Shown here one piece after another: positions 11,941 to 24,532 of a stretch of 64,000 nucleotides of DNA. Location: assembly GCA_035578155.1 (NCBI GenBank), contig JAPWDM010000003.1, positions 65,464,142 through 65,528,141 on the forward strand. The letters run 5' to 3'. The DNA is from Brachynemurus nebulosus. Its lineage: Eukaryota > Arthropoda > Insecta > Neuroptera > Myrmeleontidae. How positions within the stretch are numbered: position 1 is the first letter of the stretch; every line of letters begins with the position of its first letter. The notes beneath the pieces are model-generated. The model was not told the origin of the DNA and did not search any database. It saw only the letters and a program-made list of their open reading frames with translations. The translations under genes and the position numbers were made by a program.

Positions 11941-13138
11941 TCACTTAATTATTTTAATTGTCTTCTAAAATGATTTTTAAAAAAAATTTTTAGGTTACGT
12001 TCCATCAAATAACAAATAAAAAATCCTTAAAATAATTTTGATTTATATAGACATAATTTCTGTCATATTTTCCTCATCTTTTATAACAATAAAAAAAAGA
12101 ATCATAATTATTATCATTTTGAAAAACGAAAATGACAAAAACAGGGACAAATTTTTCCTCAATATAAAACATTATTTACATATTTAATAATGAAATATAT
12201 CAAACCATACGTTTTGAATTCTTTTGTTTTTTAATATATATGAAAAAAAAAAGAAAAATTAATTTATAATAAAACAAAGTCGACTGACTTTCTTTTGTTC
12301 CCAAATAAAAAAAAATTTGACTGTCTGTATGACAATGGTAACCAACAGCACAAGCAGTCAATTCCAAAAAAATGTTCATATTCTTAGAAATCATTTTTTC
12401 TCCATTATTACAAAGGCACGAATGTAGGCAAAAAAAAAAAAAAAATTGGAATTTATTATTTTCCAGACATAAAAAACTTTTTTTTGTTTGAATATTACAT
12501 TAACATTTCAACAGTATTTGTTTTTTGCCATAGTTATACATATATTATAACATGGAGTTATTACTTATTCACTCATTGCTGATATAGACGAAACGGGTTG
12601 ACTCCGGTAACATGGGAAGAACATCTCCATCAAAAACGTGTATATATACAATACAATATTGAAATATAAATTTTAGATGAAGCAATAGGTTCGCCTCGCT
12701 CCTTTTTGTGTGTAATGTATAAATATTCGCATTTTATGGTAGTTGATACGAAAGTGGTAGGGATATGTATGGGTTTATGGGTAATGTTGTAGGCTTACGT
12801 ACTCTAGGAAGTTTTGTAAGTGCTTTTCAGTTTTTAGTATAGAAAGTGAAGATCGTCCATTTCGGAAGTACTTTAGATAAATATTTAAAATGTACGATAA
12901 TTTTTAAACTAATTGATATAAGTGTTAAATATTTTTCTGCGTTTCCCAAATAGTGTTTCACGAGAAAATAATAAGAATGAGGTTAGAAAACAACAATGTA
13001 TTCTTTTTATGTTTAGGTAAGATACAATCACAGTGTGACTGGCCGAAAAAATAGTCAATTTTTTCAATTTTTTTTTTGGATGGATAAGATGGGAGAATTG
13101 GGCTGAACTTTTTTTTTACGATTAATACCACTATTTAA
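11941..13138. other. Unassigned AT-rich stretch
   Basis: Only A/T-rich sequence with several poly-A and poly-T runs. No element boundary or gene is recognised. Confidence 0.45.
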
Positions 13139-13140
13139 TA

Positions 13141-13370
13141 GGGTAAAAGCCCCTTTTGTGGAACGGTATCTAATTATGAACATTTACATATTAATGAAGT
13201 TATTTCTGAAAGAAACGTCTGATAACAAAAATTATTATTAATAGAATGATTGTTTTTCAATTTAAATTCACCTCGCATTTAAAGTTTCCTTACTTAATTA
13301 AAGAAATAAATATGTAAATGTCAAAACTGTTCCAGTATTAGATACCGTTCCACAAAGGGGGCTTTTACCC
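13141..13370. mobile_element. 230-bp TIR element, copy 1 (TA-flanked)
   Basis: It starts GGGTAAAAGCCCCTTTTGTG and ends with the reverse complement of GGGTAAAAGCCCCCTTTGTG; the TIRs run for about 34 bp. TA flanks both ends (13139-13140 and 13371-13372), consistent with a Tc1/mariner-type MITE. An almost identical copy of exactly the same length lies at 19917-20146. It is non-coding. Confidence 0.9.
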
Positions 13371-14380
13371 TAATACAAAAATATTTTTTTGATTCATTTT
13401 TATTTATTTATTTTTTATAACTATTATAATTTTTTTAAAGAAGTTCCTTTAAAAAAAGGAGGCTATTGGTGCCCACGATTGCGGCCGCAGTTTTTATCTG
13501 AGAAAAAAAATCAAATAGATTATCGATCTGTAGGTAAGCCGCCATATTCCTATGGAGGCTTTTTGTTTTGTTTTTTTCTATCTTTTTTAAATTTGAAAAA
13601 ATGGCGAAAGTTTGAATAAAAAGTACAAAATTTAGTCCTTTTTTCAACAGTATTCCGTGTGAAAAAATAGGAAGGTTTCAAAAAAAAGCTTCCATAGGTA
13701 CATGGAGAATGAAATAAAGAATATTCTACCAAAGTTTCAAATTTATAGCTTGGAAACTTTCCCTCTGAGAGTGGGCACCGTTTTTAAAAAAGGTATTTCG
13801 AAATATAAACACGTTTCAAGTTTGTCTCGAAATGGTTTCGAATCGTTGTTTCAACAACAATGTGATACTGTGGTGATAATAATTATTGATCTTATGCCGT
13901 TAACTGGTTGTGGTAACACTGAATGTAAAATGGTATAACATCCCGCCAAAAGGCGCCAATCGACCAACAGAATTTTTTATTTAGACTGAATCCATTGATC
14001 CGTGGTCGTAGCGACCGTAATAATTCGAATTTCAATTTAAAATTTTGAGAGAACATGCATAACTGTACGTACCTTAAGATAAGACCAAAAAAAATTTGAT
14101 TTTTCAAAATAAAACACTATGATGGTACCTTAACACAACTTGTAAGCTGTAGTTGATAGCTACAGTCTGACTGGCCTCACAATTATGACCAATTTTTTCA
14201 GAAAAATTCAAAATTTTCACATCTGATCATTAACCGGGAATTTTTATACTGTACACAATGGACCCTCCTCTCATTTACAGTAGAACTTCTTCACGGTTTG
14301 ATTACTTTTTTCGTCGTACAATTCAGTCTTCACTCACATAATTAAATAGAAATAAATATTTTAATCGAAACATTTCAAAG
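13371..14380. other. Unassigned stretch
   Basis: AT-rich with several homopolymer runs. Small open frames on both strands (13389-13938) overlap each other and look incidental. GCGGCCGC occurs near 13481 as an isolated GC-rich word. No bounded repeat is found. Confidence 0.4.
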
Positions 14381-15010
14381 GACAATGCGCAAAATTGCCC
14401 CCCCCCAGCACGCACTGGTGAGATATGTATTTTCTGAAAGCCCATTCCTAGTAGGTCACAAATATACCCATCTTCAGTATGGAGAACCTGGCCTTCAAAA
14501 GTTCTGACGTGCAGTAGGTTTCGCATACTCCACGTGGCCATTTCTTAAGGAAACGATGTGTGTTGACCTGCAGCGGGCATTAGAGTCCCCTTCTGGAAGG
14601 TGTACTACGGACTACCTTATTTCAGCTAGAAATCGCCACCGGTAGGACTCCCAAACTTCTCTTCGGATACTCCCAATGTACAGGTTTGAAGCCGCTCAGT
14701 ACGTCTTATGCCATCGGCCACGTGAAAAAAACGAGGTTAGGCCACTTGCCAGGAAAGTGGTTTTACACAGTGATAGGCCGGCCCACGAAACGTCTCATAA
14801 CCCATTTGTACCTATATAGAGTATCCCGTTTGGCTATGGCCACGTGCAGACTTTTTGTACATTTGACGCCCTATAACTATTGAAGGCCAGGCTCTCCATG
14901 AACATGCCCACTGACAAAGTTGGACTACTTGACCAGGGCTACCGATCGGCACCGATCTCAACCTTGGGCGCTAAGGGGCAACTTCCCATAGAGTTTTGCC
15001 CATTGTCCTT
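14381..15010. other. GC-rich island of unknown origin
   Basis: Base composition is clearly richer in G and C than anything around it. A 20-bp imperfect inverted repeat joins 14481-14500 and 14881-14900 (ATGGAGAACCTGGCCTTCAA, one mismatch). CCACGTG-type words recur at about 14530, 14718 and 14840. No continuous open frame spans it. It could be a decayed retroelement or an old exon or UTR; I cannot tell which. Confidence 0.4.
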
Positions 15011-15864
15011 GTTCACATAAATGTGACAAAAAAAATTGATCCTTTCGAAAATTTCACCTTTCTCAAATCCCTTAATGGCACAAACAAAGAATATAAATTA
15101 CAGGTCGTCGTATATATGTATATACTTAACACTAACCCACATTAAATTCGTCCATTTACAAAATAAATTCAGGTAGCGGAAAAAAAAACGTTAAAAGAAA
15201 GAAAAAATTTTTTTCTTATAAAACCAAAAATAATATTGTCACACTAAAATAACAATTGTGACACGGGATAAAGGAATAAAAAAAAATAAAATAATGAAAT
15301 AACAACGAGAAGAAAAAAACGATGAGAAAAGTGTCAGAAATGTTTTCGGAAAAAATCATGTCTTCATTTTCATTAAATGAGTCGGCCGCGATATCCTGTG
15401 TTTCAGTTTTCCGATTATTTTCTATACAGAACAAAACAATTATCTTTTATATAACCGAACAAAAAATTCCCGGTATCGAATTAAATAAAGAATCACACGA
15501 TTCTTGATATCATCGCCACTGAACAAAAATCCCATTAAAAATATATTTTTGATTAAAAGAAAGTCCAGAAAATTTATTTTAGGAGACAAAATTTAAGGGA
15601 TTTTCGATAGAATTATCCCAACAAATAAATACAAGTGGAAAAATGAAAACTTAATTGATTGATTTTTCATTTAAATGATGAACGATTAACATCTGATGCT
15701 AATTATGGATTTACCGAAAATGAAATTTTGAAAGGCAGATCATATTAGCAAAAATCGATTAAGTGCAAGTCGTACTTGCACACATAGTGTTCCACACAAT
15801 AAATTTCTTTTTAAATTCTGAAAAATGTGTTGGGACAAAATTTGTGCCTTACATTATGATACAC
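15011..15864. other. Unassigned AT-rich stretch
   Basis: Nothing bounded or gene-like is recognised. Confidence 0.4.
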
Positions 15865-16313
15865 CTATATAATAAAACTGTAACGAGACCGTTTCTGTAT
15901 ATGAAATATTTTTTGAAAATGGTACTGGTACTGTAAATAGTTATCGATGCCTGTCTATTCACGAATCACGCAAAACTACTGAACAAATTTTGATGAAATT
16001 TGGTATGATGATGACTTATTACCTGAGTCAACATCTAGGATATTTTTTACTCCGGGAAAATGTCTCATTCCCACCGGAAAATAGAAAAACAATTTTGAGC
16101 ATATGTACACATTACGCAAAAACTATTGAACGGATTTTGATGAAATTTGGTGTGGTGTTAACTTATTACCTGAGTCAACATATAAGATACTTTTTATTAC
16201 GATAAAATGTCTCCTTCCCTCGGGACAATATGAAAACCATTTTGAGTATGTGCATGCATTACGCAAAATCTATTGTTTTATGCAAGTTCTGAATTAGTAT
16301 ATTGTGCAATGAG

Positions 16314-16408
16314 TGCGGGAAATTGTCGATTGCCCACGAAAGCGAAGTTGAGCGCACGAATGTAGTGAGTGCACTCATTCGCTTGAGTGGGCAATCGAAA
16401 ATCCCGCA
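16314..16408. repeat. Hairpin 1 inside the Helitron-like element
   Basis: About 30 bases starting TGCGGGAAATTGTCGATTGC pair with the reverse complement ending near 16408 (GGGCAATCGAAAATCCCGCA), with few mismatches. The roughly 35-base loop contains another GTGCACTCATTCG/CGCACGAATG pairing. Confidence 0.8.
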
Positions 16409-16611
16409 CGGGAATTTCACATACTTTTTTCTATTATTATTACTATTTTTGACATTTTTATTACTATTTAAAGTAATATCTTTGAGTGTTCGTCTTTTTT
16501 TTCTGAATTAAATATTGTTTAAATTACTTTGTTGGTGGTTTCTATCGAAATAATTATGAAATGTTTATTAAATGAAAAATCAAGAGGCGGCTTTGCGTGT
16601 TTTACTGTCAA

Positions 16612-16644
16612 TTTGCGTGCGGAAAGTTACTTTCCGCACGCAAA
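16612..16644. repeat. Perfect 15-bp hairpin 2
   Basis: TTTGCGTGCGGAAAG and its exact reverse complement are separated by TTA. It is followed by a further inverted pair, ATGCGGGAAGAGTAC (16651-16665) against 16709-16723, with small mismatches. Confidence 0.9.
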
Positions 16645-16812
16645 AAAAGTATGCGGGAAGAGTACAGTGGGCAGCTATTTTGCGTACAGAAATGGGTGCG
16701 CCTAGTTAGTACTTCTCCCGCATGAGTAATAAAAAATTATTAATTACATTTATATATTTCTCATTGATTTTATAACAATGCGTCGCGCGAATGACATCGC
16801 GGATACAGCTAG

Positions 16813-18301
16813 TGATAAATAAAATTAGATAGAAAAATACTTTATAAGTTTACGCATCCTACTTTTAGAACTAAAGGTACAGTTACACCTCTCATATTGC
16901 TTGTACCCGTGTAGCTACATTTATATAATACGTAACAATAAAATAAAAATTGTTGTCATACCAAATTTAATGAAAACAAAAACCTGTACAGTGAAATGAA
17001 CCATAAAAAAAATAAAAGCCAGTAGGTGGGTACCGAAACAAACGCAACACCAACTACAACAAATTGAAATTTTTGCTAAATTATAATTTTGTCAAAAACA
17101 AAAAAACAGAAAAAAACATCTGCGACTCGATAACAATTCAATTTGTTTCAACAGAAAAAAAAAAGAATAAAATTTGGCTTTTTTTGTTTTCACTTATTTT
17201 CCAGTACCGATTTCATTATTTTAAATTGTTTTTTATTCGGATAAAAAAAAAATTCTGAAAATATTATTTGTTAGATATTCTTGTTTTTTCGGGAGATTGC
17301 AAAGGAAATTAACGTATACCGTGATTTTTATTAAAAGATAAAAATTTTGTATTTCGATGACGCGAACGGACCGAATAATTTAATTATTTGTTTTTGTTTA
17401 TATTTACGTTTTGATGTAAATATAAAACAAAACAAAAATTATATTATTAACGCCTGCGCAATAATAGTTTTTCGAAAATGAAATAATAATCAAGTGTTAT
17501 TACAAGTAATTAGTTGACGTTACATATTATATGTAGTAATTAGAACGGAATTACAGGGGATATGTATGTGTGGTTAATGTTTAATGAAATTAAATTAAAA
17601 TTATACGGAGTGTGCCAAAACAAGCCCTAAAAATAAAATTCACCTTAATGACGCCTAAAATTTACTTAACTCCTCGATAATTTAAGTATTAGTTACAATA
17701 GCAATAACCCCTCTTTCAAATTGTTCAAGATACGAGTCTTTTTTAACGAAATTGTTTCAAATGGTACATAATTTGAAACAAACTTGGTGAAATTTGAGGT
17801 TCGAGATTGGGCCTTGCAAATACCAAAAAGTTATATGTATTTTCTGTCGAAATTTCAACACCCCTTACTAGCATTGTATCGTCTATTTCACTTAAATTTA
17901 AACATGATTTAGCACTTATGAATTTAAGGAATTCCGCCGTTTTCTTAGCTTCCTCTCTTTCAGTGTTGCAAATGCGTAAATTTTCAATTTGCAGTTTGTT
18001 TAAAATAGAAGATTGATTTCTTTCGAATATAAGAATTATTTAATTTTTTTAACGATGACTCATGTTTAATTGTATTCGAAACGGGGTATATTTTTATTTC
18101 TTCTAAATACGTAGGAATTTAAAAATAAATTACTATTGGAACGTCTACGATTCGAACCAGCAATATTGGTGTTTAATTAAATACGAGTACATGGATTTTT
18201 TGTCCGTTGCATCATAGGACCATCAATACTGTTTATTCTTCTAGAATAAATTGTTTATGTTTCTATTTTCTTCAAGAATGGAAAGTTTTATTGAATAAAA
18301 G
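16813..18301. other. Unassigned AT-rich stretch
   Basis: No bounded repeat or credible gene. The short open frames at 17064-17258 and 17807-18016 have no recognisable features. Confidence 0.4.
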
Positions 18302-18305
18302 TTAA

Positions 18306-19177
18306 GGGGGACCACTAGTGTGATCGCCTCAAAAAACGTAATTTTTGGGAATTTTTTTCAAGAAAACTACTACATGGAATGTTTTGATATTTTCAGGATA
18401 TATTCGTTGATATATAATAAATTTATTATAAAATTTTTGGACCAAAACATTGAACATTCAGTGAGTTATTCGAAATCTCACAAGGTTCCAAAAAAAAAAA
18501 GTTTCCCCACTGCTGCAGTGATAGCGGCCTTCACACTGCCTGAAATAAAAAAAAACCAAAAAGTCTATTAAACTAGAAGGTATGGTCCGTGCCGTGAACC
18601 TCAATCGAAAAAAAAAGTTAAAATTTAACAAAATGGCGGAGTTTTTAAAAAAAGTTTCAAATTTTGCGCGAAAATTTGATGGTTTTTGGCTTGCAAAAAT
18701 TACATTTTTTATTCGATCGGAAAACTGGAGGTTCATGGTACGAAGAAATATATACAAAAGAAGCTGCGATAAGAATCAAATCGATTGAATGATATGTCTT
18801 CGAGTTATAACTGCAGCAAATTTGAAAAATGTAATTTTTCGTAATTTTATCTTTTAGTTTAAATCACTGAGAATTTTTACTAAAATTATTTACGATGTAC
18901 TCACTATAACGGTCATAGTAAAACTAGATGAGTCGTCTAAATGTTCCAGCGTCTAGCTTCTCCACAACATGTGACTGGCAGCCACGTCCAGAAACCCCCG
19001 AACTATCAACCTTCACACATTTCTCAATACCTCAAAGTTAACAATGAAAATCAGAAACCACTTTTCGGATGGCTGTAACTCAAAAACTATTTGAGACAGG
19101 CACTTGAAATTTTAATATGTTATTTTTAAAGGTATAGACTATCGAAACATGCAAAAACGTCAAGCTAGTAGTCCCCC
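18306..19177. mobile_element. TTAA-flanked TIR element (872 bp)
   Basis: TTAA lies at 18302-18305 and 19178-19181. The ends read GGGGGACCACTAG (left) and GGGGGACTACTAG (right, reverse complement). The interior is AT-rich and without a transposase. Small open frames at 18320-18788 overlap on both strands and look incidental. One of six elements in the window with this boundary type. Confidence 0.75.
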
Positions 19178-19181
19178 TTAA

Positions 19182-19916
19182 AATAGTTAAGTTGAAAAAT
19201 TGCTTTAAAAAAATTTTATGAAGAGGCAAATATGTTAAATTTCCAATTTACTACAAATATATCGAGGATTTTTAAAAATTTCAAAATCTTCTTGCATTTG
19301 TCATTTAAATAGAACAAAATAAGCTTTGTGGCCATTAAATTCCTTACACTCTGTACTTGATTATATATTTATTTAGAACCTAATATATATTAAAATAATT
19401 GAAAAAATAAACAGAATTACATTGTTTAATAAATTAACAATAGCTCAATTAAACAAACTAAATCCTGCCCAACATGTATAATTAACGCACGGTAAAATGG
19501 AAAATTTTTAAAACAAGCTAATCAATCGTTGTAACAAACATGATTTTCCACACCACTGTCATGACAATTTTCATTTACTAACGCTTTTGTGAAAATAATA
19601 TAAATTAATCTAAAATGTCAATGCAAGCATAAGTATACGTATTTATTGATAACGTTTAAGAATTTATTTAAATATCGACTATTGACGACAGTTGTTAACT
19701 TTTAAAATTTTATTTTTCCAGCAATTTTTACTTTATAATATTTTTTGTTCTATATACAATTGCGAATACAATATTTTTATTGAAATATACATATATTACT
19801 GCATTCCGCTCGCATTAAATTCAATTCCACTAGTTTTACATGAATCAAACGACGAGTTATGACGAATCGATATTAAAAAAAAATCGAGAATATTTTATTC
19901 TGTAACATTTCACGTA
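19182..19916. other. Unassigned AT-rich stretch
   Basis: No bounded element or gene is seen. Confidence 0.4.
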
Positions 19917-20146
19917 GGGTAAAAGCCCCCTTTGTGGAACGATATCTAATTATGAACATTTACATATTAATGAAGTTATTTCTGAAAGAAACGTCTGATA
20001 ACAAAAATTATTATTAATAGAATGATTGTTTTTCAATTTAAATTCACCTCGGGTTTAAAGTTTCCTTACTTAAGTAAAGAAATAAATATGTAAATGTCAA
20101 AACTGTTCCAGTATTAGATACCGTTCCACAAAGGGGGCTTTTACCC
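19917..20146. mobile_element. 230-bp TIR element, copy 2
   Basis: Nearly identical to 13141-13370, same orientation and same length. The right flank is TG where copy 1 has TA, so one TSD base has probably changed. The few internal substitutions, for example CGGGTTTAAAG against CGCATTTAAAG, suggest a fairly recent shared source. Confidence 0.9.
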
Positions 20147-20216
20147 TGTAACAAACATTTCAAATACATTCCCGATTTTTATAGAAAATATTCACAAATG
20201 ATGTTAGGGGAGTATT

Positions 20217-20911
20217 CTAGTCTAGAGACTCGATTTTGAGGAGATATTACGGGCATAAAAAAAAAAAAAAAAAAAAAAAACTAAACATTTTTAGTATTCA
20301 TTTTCTTTAAACAATTCTTTTATTGATATTTAAAAGTATACAAATGTATAAAAATTTAAAAAAAATTCAAAATTGAAATCGGTACCGGCCGACAAAGTGA
20401 GGACTCAAAAAAATGTGTCTACTGATTGTAGACAAAATTTTAGTTAATTCTTAATAAACAAGTATGTAGAATTAGTTGGACGTAGCCGATTTGAAAAAAT
20501 AAATTTTTTCACAAAATGGCGTCCTTTTTTAAAAAAAAAATCATTTTTTCGCCTCCTTTTCTCAACTTTGGAAATTTTTAAGAATAGTAAAAAAAAAAAT
20601 TCCAAAGATCTCTACGTCGGACCAATTTTGATAGTATTAAGAAAGTCCGTACCAAATTTCAAGTAAATCGGTGCATTAGAACTTGAGATATCATGTCAAC
20701 CGTACCGAAAAAATTGTTTCGAGTAATTTATATTACAAATTTGAATTGTACACTGAAAAGATACGCAGTACACAGGGAAAAATAACCATAACTCTGAAAA
20801 TAATTCGAATTTCCGTAAATCCTTTTAGAGGCCTATTCTTAATGGTCTAAACTTTGAAATTATTAAAAAAAAAGCAAATTATTCGAATTTCTAGACTAGA
20901 AGAATACCCCC
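20217..20911. mobile_element. TTA(A)-flanked TIR element (695 bp)
   Basis: The left end is GGGGAGTATTCTAGTCTAGA and the right end, reverse complement, is GGGGGTATTCTTCTAGTCTA. The right flank is TTAA; the left is TTA directly before GGGG, so one base seems lost. A poly-A run of about 22 lies inside at 20258. It is non-coding. Confidence 0.65.
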
Positions 20912-21056
20912 TTAAGTACCAACACTAAAATATTATCTTACTGTTGTATTTTTATTATGTATATTTTAATTTAGCTTTACGTATGCTTTTTACAACGTAA
21001 TATACGCTGAAAAGTTTTTATATATGTACGTATAGATGTAACAAACGAATACTAGA

Positions 21057-21310
21057 TCGCGCGTACTCTTTCTCAACCTCGTATCTGAAAAGTCCCAATT
21101 TTTGGAGACACAAATAAAACGTATTTAAATCTGTGTTTTCATCATTATGAATTTAAGATTTATGCTATAATTATACCCTATGATGTTGGCTACCTACATA
21201 TATAAATATATTTATAGATAAGTATATATATAAATACAATATTTAATGTTTTTTGTGTGCCCTAAAACATGCAGTTTTTGATATACGAGGTTGAGAAAGA
21301 GTACGCGCGA
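21057..21310. mobile_element. 254-bp element with a perfect 28-bp TIR
   Basis: Positions 21057-21084 (starting TCGCGCGTACTCTTTCTCAA) are the exact reverse complement of 21283-21310. I found no target-site duplication. The interior contains TATATA-rich sequence. The superfamily is unassigned. Confidence 0.7.
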
Positions 21311-21786
21311 ATGCACATTTAGACTAGCAAAATAATAATAAATGCATATTTTTCAGATTGCATCACTTCAGTCAATATAGTATTGTTCGTTGCCATGTTA
21401 TAACATAATATTTATTTCAAATATATTAGAAGATATTGTCTAGAGTTTTTGTTTAAGAAAAATGAATGTACTTTTACGATTTTTTTTTTATTCTATCATG
21501 TAAACGAAAATGAAATTTTATTATAAACTCTTCAAATTTGCTCTGGATTGTTTTTACGAAACGGAACACTTTCTAAGAATTAACAAGAATAGATGGTTTT
21601 CGAATTGCATCGTTTCGAGTAAATCAAACAATACTTCAGCATTTTTTATCAATTTTACTTCTCGAATTGCGGAACCTAAGTTTCCGAAGGTTCGGGAACT
21701 GTCTATAGATATAAAATTCGAACAAATCCTATTTTTATAATTTCTAAAATTCCATTTTCACCGCAGACATAAATATCTAATCTAAT
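21311..21786. other. Unassigned AT-rich stretch
   Basis: An open frame at 21510-21740 encodes a short peptide with no recognisable domain. Nothing else is seen. Confidence 0.4.
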
Positions 21787-21790
21787 TTAA

Positions 21791-22310
21791 GGCGGTACAA
21801 CACTTACAGATGCAAGAAAATATAAATAAAAAAACTATCTTGTAAATGCAAGGAAAAAAGTTAGATGACTAATAATTTAATGAAGGGATAGGATATTAGG
21901 AGTTGAAGTCATCAAAATGAAAAAACAATTATTTGTTAGTTTTCTGCTACCGGTTTCGGGTTATTAACCCCATCTTCATGGCAGAAGCTTTATTACAAAA
22001 GTAAACAAAAACATTATTTTGTAAATATTATGAATATAAAAATTGTAAATATTATGAATATAAAAATCTTCATATTAGGCTTTTTTCGAATATGTTTAGG
22101 GGGAATAAATATCTAGAAAATTAAAAAAAAAAATTTTCCATCACTTACACAAGTTTTGCTAAGGCGGTACACAAGATTATTCAAAAATATTGATTGCGTC
22201 ATAAAATGACACCAGTCCAAAAAAAAGTTTTAACATCAATGAAAAAATCAACTCTTTTTTTTCTAAAACTTTTATTTATTAACCAATTTTAAAAAATCGT
22301 GCGCACCGCC
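21791..22310. mobile_element. TTAA-flanked TIR element containing a hammerhead-like module
   Basis: TTAA lies at 21787-21790 and 22311-22314. The ends read GGCGGTACAACACTTAC (left) and GGCGGTGCGCACGATTTTTT (right, reverse complement). A second copy of the left end, AAGGCGGTACACAAG, occurs internally at 22161, so the terminus appears duplicated or a second element is nested. The interior also holds the hammerhead-like hairpin at 21951-21979. Confidence 0.6.
21951..21979 (-). other. Hammerhead-like hairpin module (minus strand)
   Basis: On the minus strand, ATGAAGAT is followed by a GGGTT-AAT-AACCC hairpin and then GAAACCGG. A hammerhead core would be CUGANGA, stem II, GAAA; here only the first base of the first box differs (A for C). 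The sequence context, with CCGGTAGC after the core, resembles modules seen in Penelope-like repeats. The stem III and cleavage site are not evident, so activity is unproven. Confidence 0.35.
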
Positions 22311-22482
22311 TTAAATACTCTATCTAAAAAGCTACCGATAAAATTGCAAGTCAATTGTCAATTATCTTGCTCACCGTTTTAGAAAACGTAGTTTCGCGAA
22401 AAATGCATGTAAAGTGATTTATTTGTAGAAATAATATGTTTTCAATCGCTCAAAGTCATTTCCGAAATCGGATTCAAAATAA

Positions 22483-22894
22483 GGCCCGATTTACATTAAC
22501 GCTCCGCTCTCGGTATGATATCACTACGCTCCCGATTCGATAAAATATTCACATCATCGCACTGATATCGGTCCGGTATCAGTCACGGTTCTCTCTCTCT
22601 CCAATGCCACTCCAATATCAATACCACTCAAGTAATATCTTATCGGAGCGGCATCAGGCTTGTTATGTCTTGTACCTATAGTGTAAACACTTTTTTGATT
22701 CCACTCCACTACGCTTGCATTCAGTTGTTATGAAAGGATATTTGTATCAAACTGAGACCGACCTGGGAGCGTACCCAGAGCGACATTCTAATGTGAATAG
22801 AGAACGAATAGGTACCAGCATGATATCAGCACTGTAGTGTGAACACAACAAGATTATATCGGACCGGGAGTGGAGCGTTAATGTAAATCGGGCC
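22483..22894. mobile_element. PIF/Harbinger-type MITE (412 bp, TAA TSD)
   Basis: A perfect TIR of at least 23 bp, starting GGCCCGATTTACATTAACGC, is flanked by TAA at 22480-22482 and 22895-22897. A 3-bp TWA duplication and GGCCCG-type ends fit PIF/Harbinger. The interior is relatively GC-rich with TATCGG/CCGATA motifs in both orientations. It is non-coding. A relative with a similar end lies at 26004-26225. Confidence 0.85.
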
Positions 22895-22897
22895 TAA

Positions 22898-24532
22898 TTT
22901 TTAAAAATGTTTCCGCAGTCACAGTTCCTTCTGAATATCATTCTCGTAATGTTGATACATAATAGGGCACTTGACTGCAATTAAGAAATGATTCTAAATG
23001 CTTTGTTCTTACGAATAAATTAGTTCATTTTTGTTAAATTGTTAAAAATCTTCAAAAAAACCATTGTTCTATTTTAAATGAACAAATTGGCGGAAAAAAC
23101 GACTTGGCGTAGTGACGTATGCAATGACGTCACGATTTAACTCAAACAAATGTCGCGTTCATTTATGTCAACACTTGTCAACATGGTTTCAAATTTGTAC
23201 ACAATATTCAGCAGTCATCATGCTCAGTTTTAGTGGTATTTACAACTTTCTACTTTGTTATCTTCTTCATTTATCATCACTGTAAGATTTTCATGAAGCC
23301 CTACAAATATTAAATGCACTTTAAGAAAACAGTTTGACGTAACTTTAAAATTGTAGCAAAAAATAAAAGCATTTTTAACATAATATTTAAAACAAGTTGA
23401 TAAGGATATTTTACGTATTAAGTGACGATGTATTCCTTCCATCAATCTTTTTTGAGTGCAAAATTAATTGCAAACCAAAAAGTTCAAAATAAATTAAGAA
23501 AAAGAAAAACAACTTCTCTTGGTCAGTTAGAATTGTAAAAATGTCACAATGAAAATGCAATTTGTCATAGACAATACGTAACTACAGTAATAAGATCTGC
23601 TAGATAAAAAATGACGTCATTATCAAATATCACTGCGTTTTTAATCATTTAAATAAATGAAGGCTAAAAAATTATAATTTTCAAAATCGAATTTTTAAAT
23701 AACTAAAGAATATTTTTATTTGTCACTACTAAAATTGAATATATTTAAGGATAATGCATAAAATTATTCAACATATAAAACAAATTTTGAATACAGTCAA
23801 ATACCACATTTAAGGCAATAATAAAAAAAAAAAAATTGTCAAAGTGATATAACGTCTAATTAACTGTGTCTCTAATAATTTTTGAAATCACACCATAATA
23901 ACCCAAATTTAATAATTTTTCATGATTAAAAAAAAATGGATAAACAACAACAAGAGAAATTTTCATTTAAATATACTAAATGAGAAAAATAAAATATTCC
24001 ACATAAAATATCGTAACTTCAAGAACACTCATTTTCAAATTACATAGGTACTATATTCAATTTATTTTATATTTAGCAAAACAATACGGAAATTTTTCAA
24101 ATTAACATTTAAACGAGTGTAAAAGATTTAAATAAATCCCCAATATTATGGTGGAGCACGGCTATTATATATTATACATACACATACATACATAAAACAC
24201 TCATAACATTTAAATTAAAATGAAAATTTGCAAAAAGTTGAAAGCATTACGCGTTGTACGGACTTTAATGCATCTATTTCATTATTTATAATGAAAGTTA
24301 ACAAATTATTCAGAACACTAGTTGAAAACGTAGTAGTAGTAGGGTAGTATTTTCATAATGCCTCATTCACATCGAAGTGATAAACTGTAAGCAGAAAGCG
24401 TAAGTAGGCTAATTTATATAACTATTTTTCGATCCTACATAGAGTTCGGTCTGGAAAGTGCGGGAATTCAGACAATTGTCCGCAAGGGGTTTTAGGGTTT
24501 CGTATATGAAAGGGAAAAACGGAATCCCAAGG
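22898..24532. other. Unassigned AT-rich stretch
   Basis: No bounded element found. TGACGTCA-type words occur near 23124 and 23613. Open frames here are short and unremarkable. Confidence 0.4.

Larger units (their letters stand above)
15865..16812 (+). mobile_element. Non-autonomous Helitron-like element
   Basis: The 3' end has the Helitron signature: a CGCGA-ATGACA-TCGCG hairpin (16786-16801), seven bases, then CTAG (16809-16812) followed by T. The 5' end begins near TATATAATAAAACTGTAACG, similar to A/T-rich Helitron starts, although the expected TC is CC here. The interior repeats a module (about 15984-16060 and 16130-16200) built on TTTTGATGAAATTTGGT and TTACCTGAGTCAACAT, a style common in Helitron non-coding DNA. 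Several strong hairpins lie in the 3' half. There is no Rep/helicase frame, so it would depend on an autonomous relative. Confidence 0.7.
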
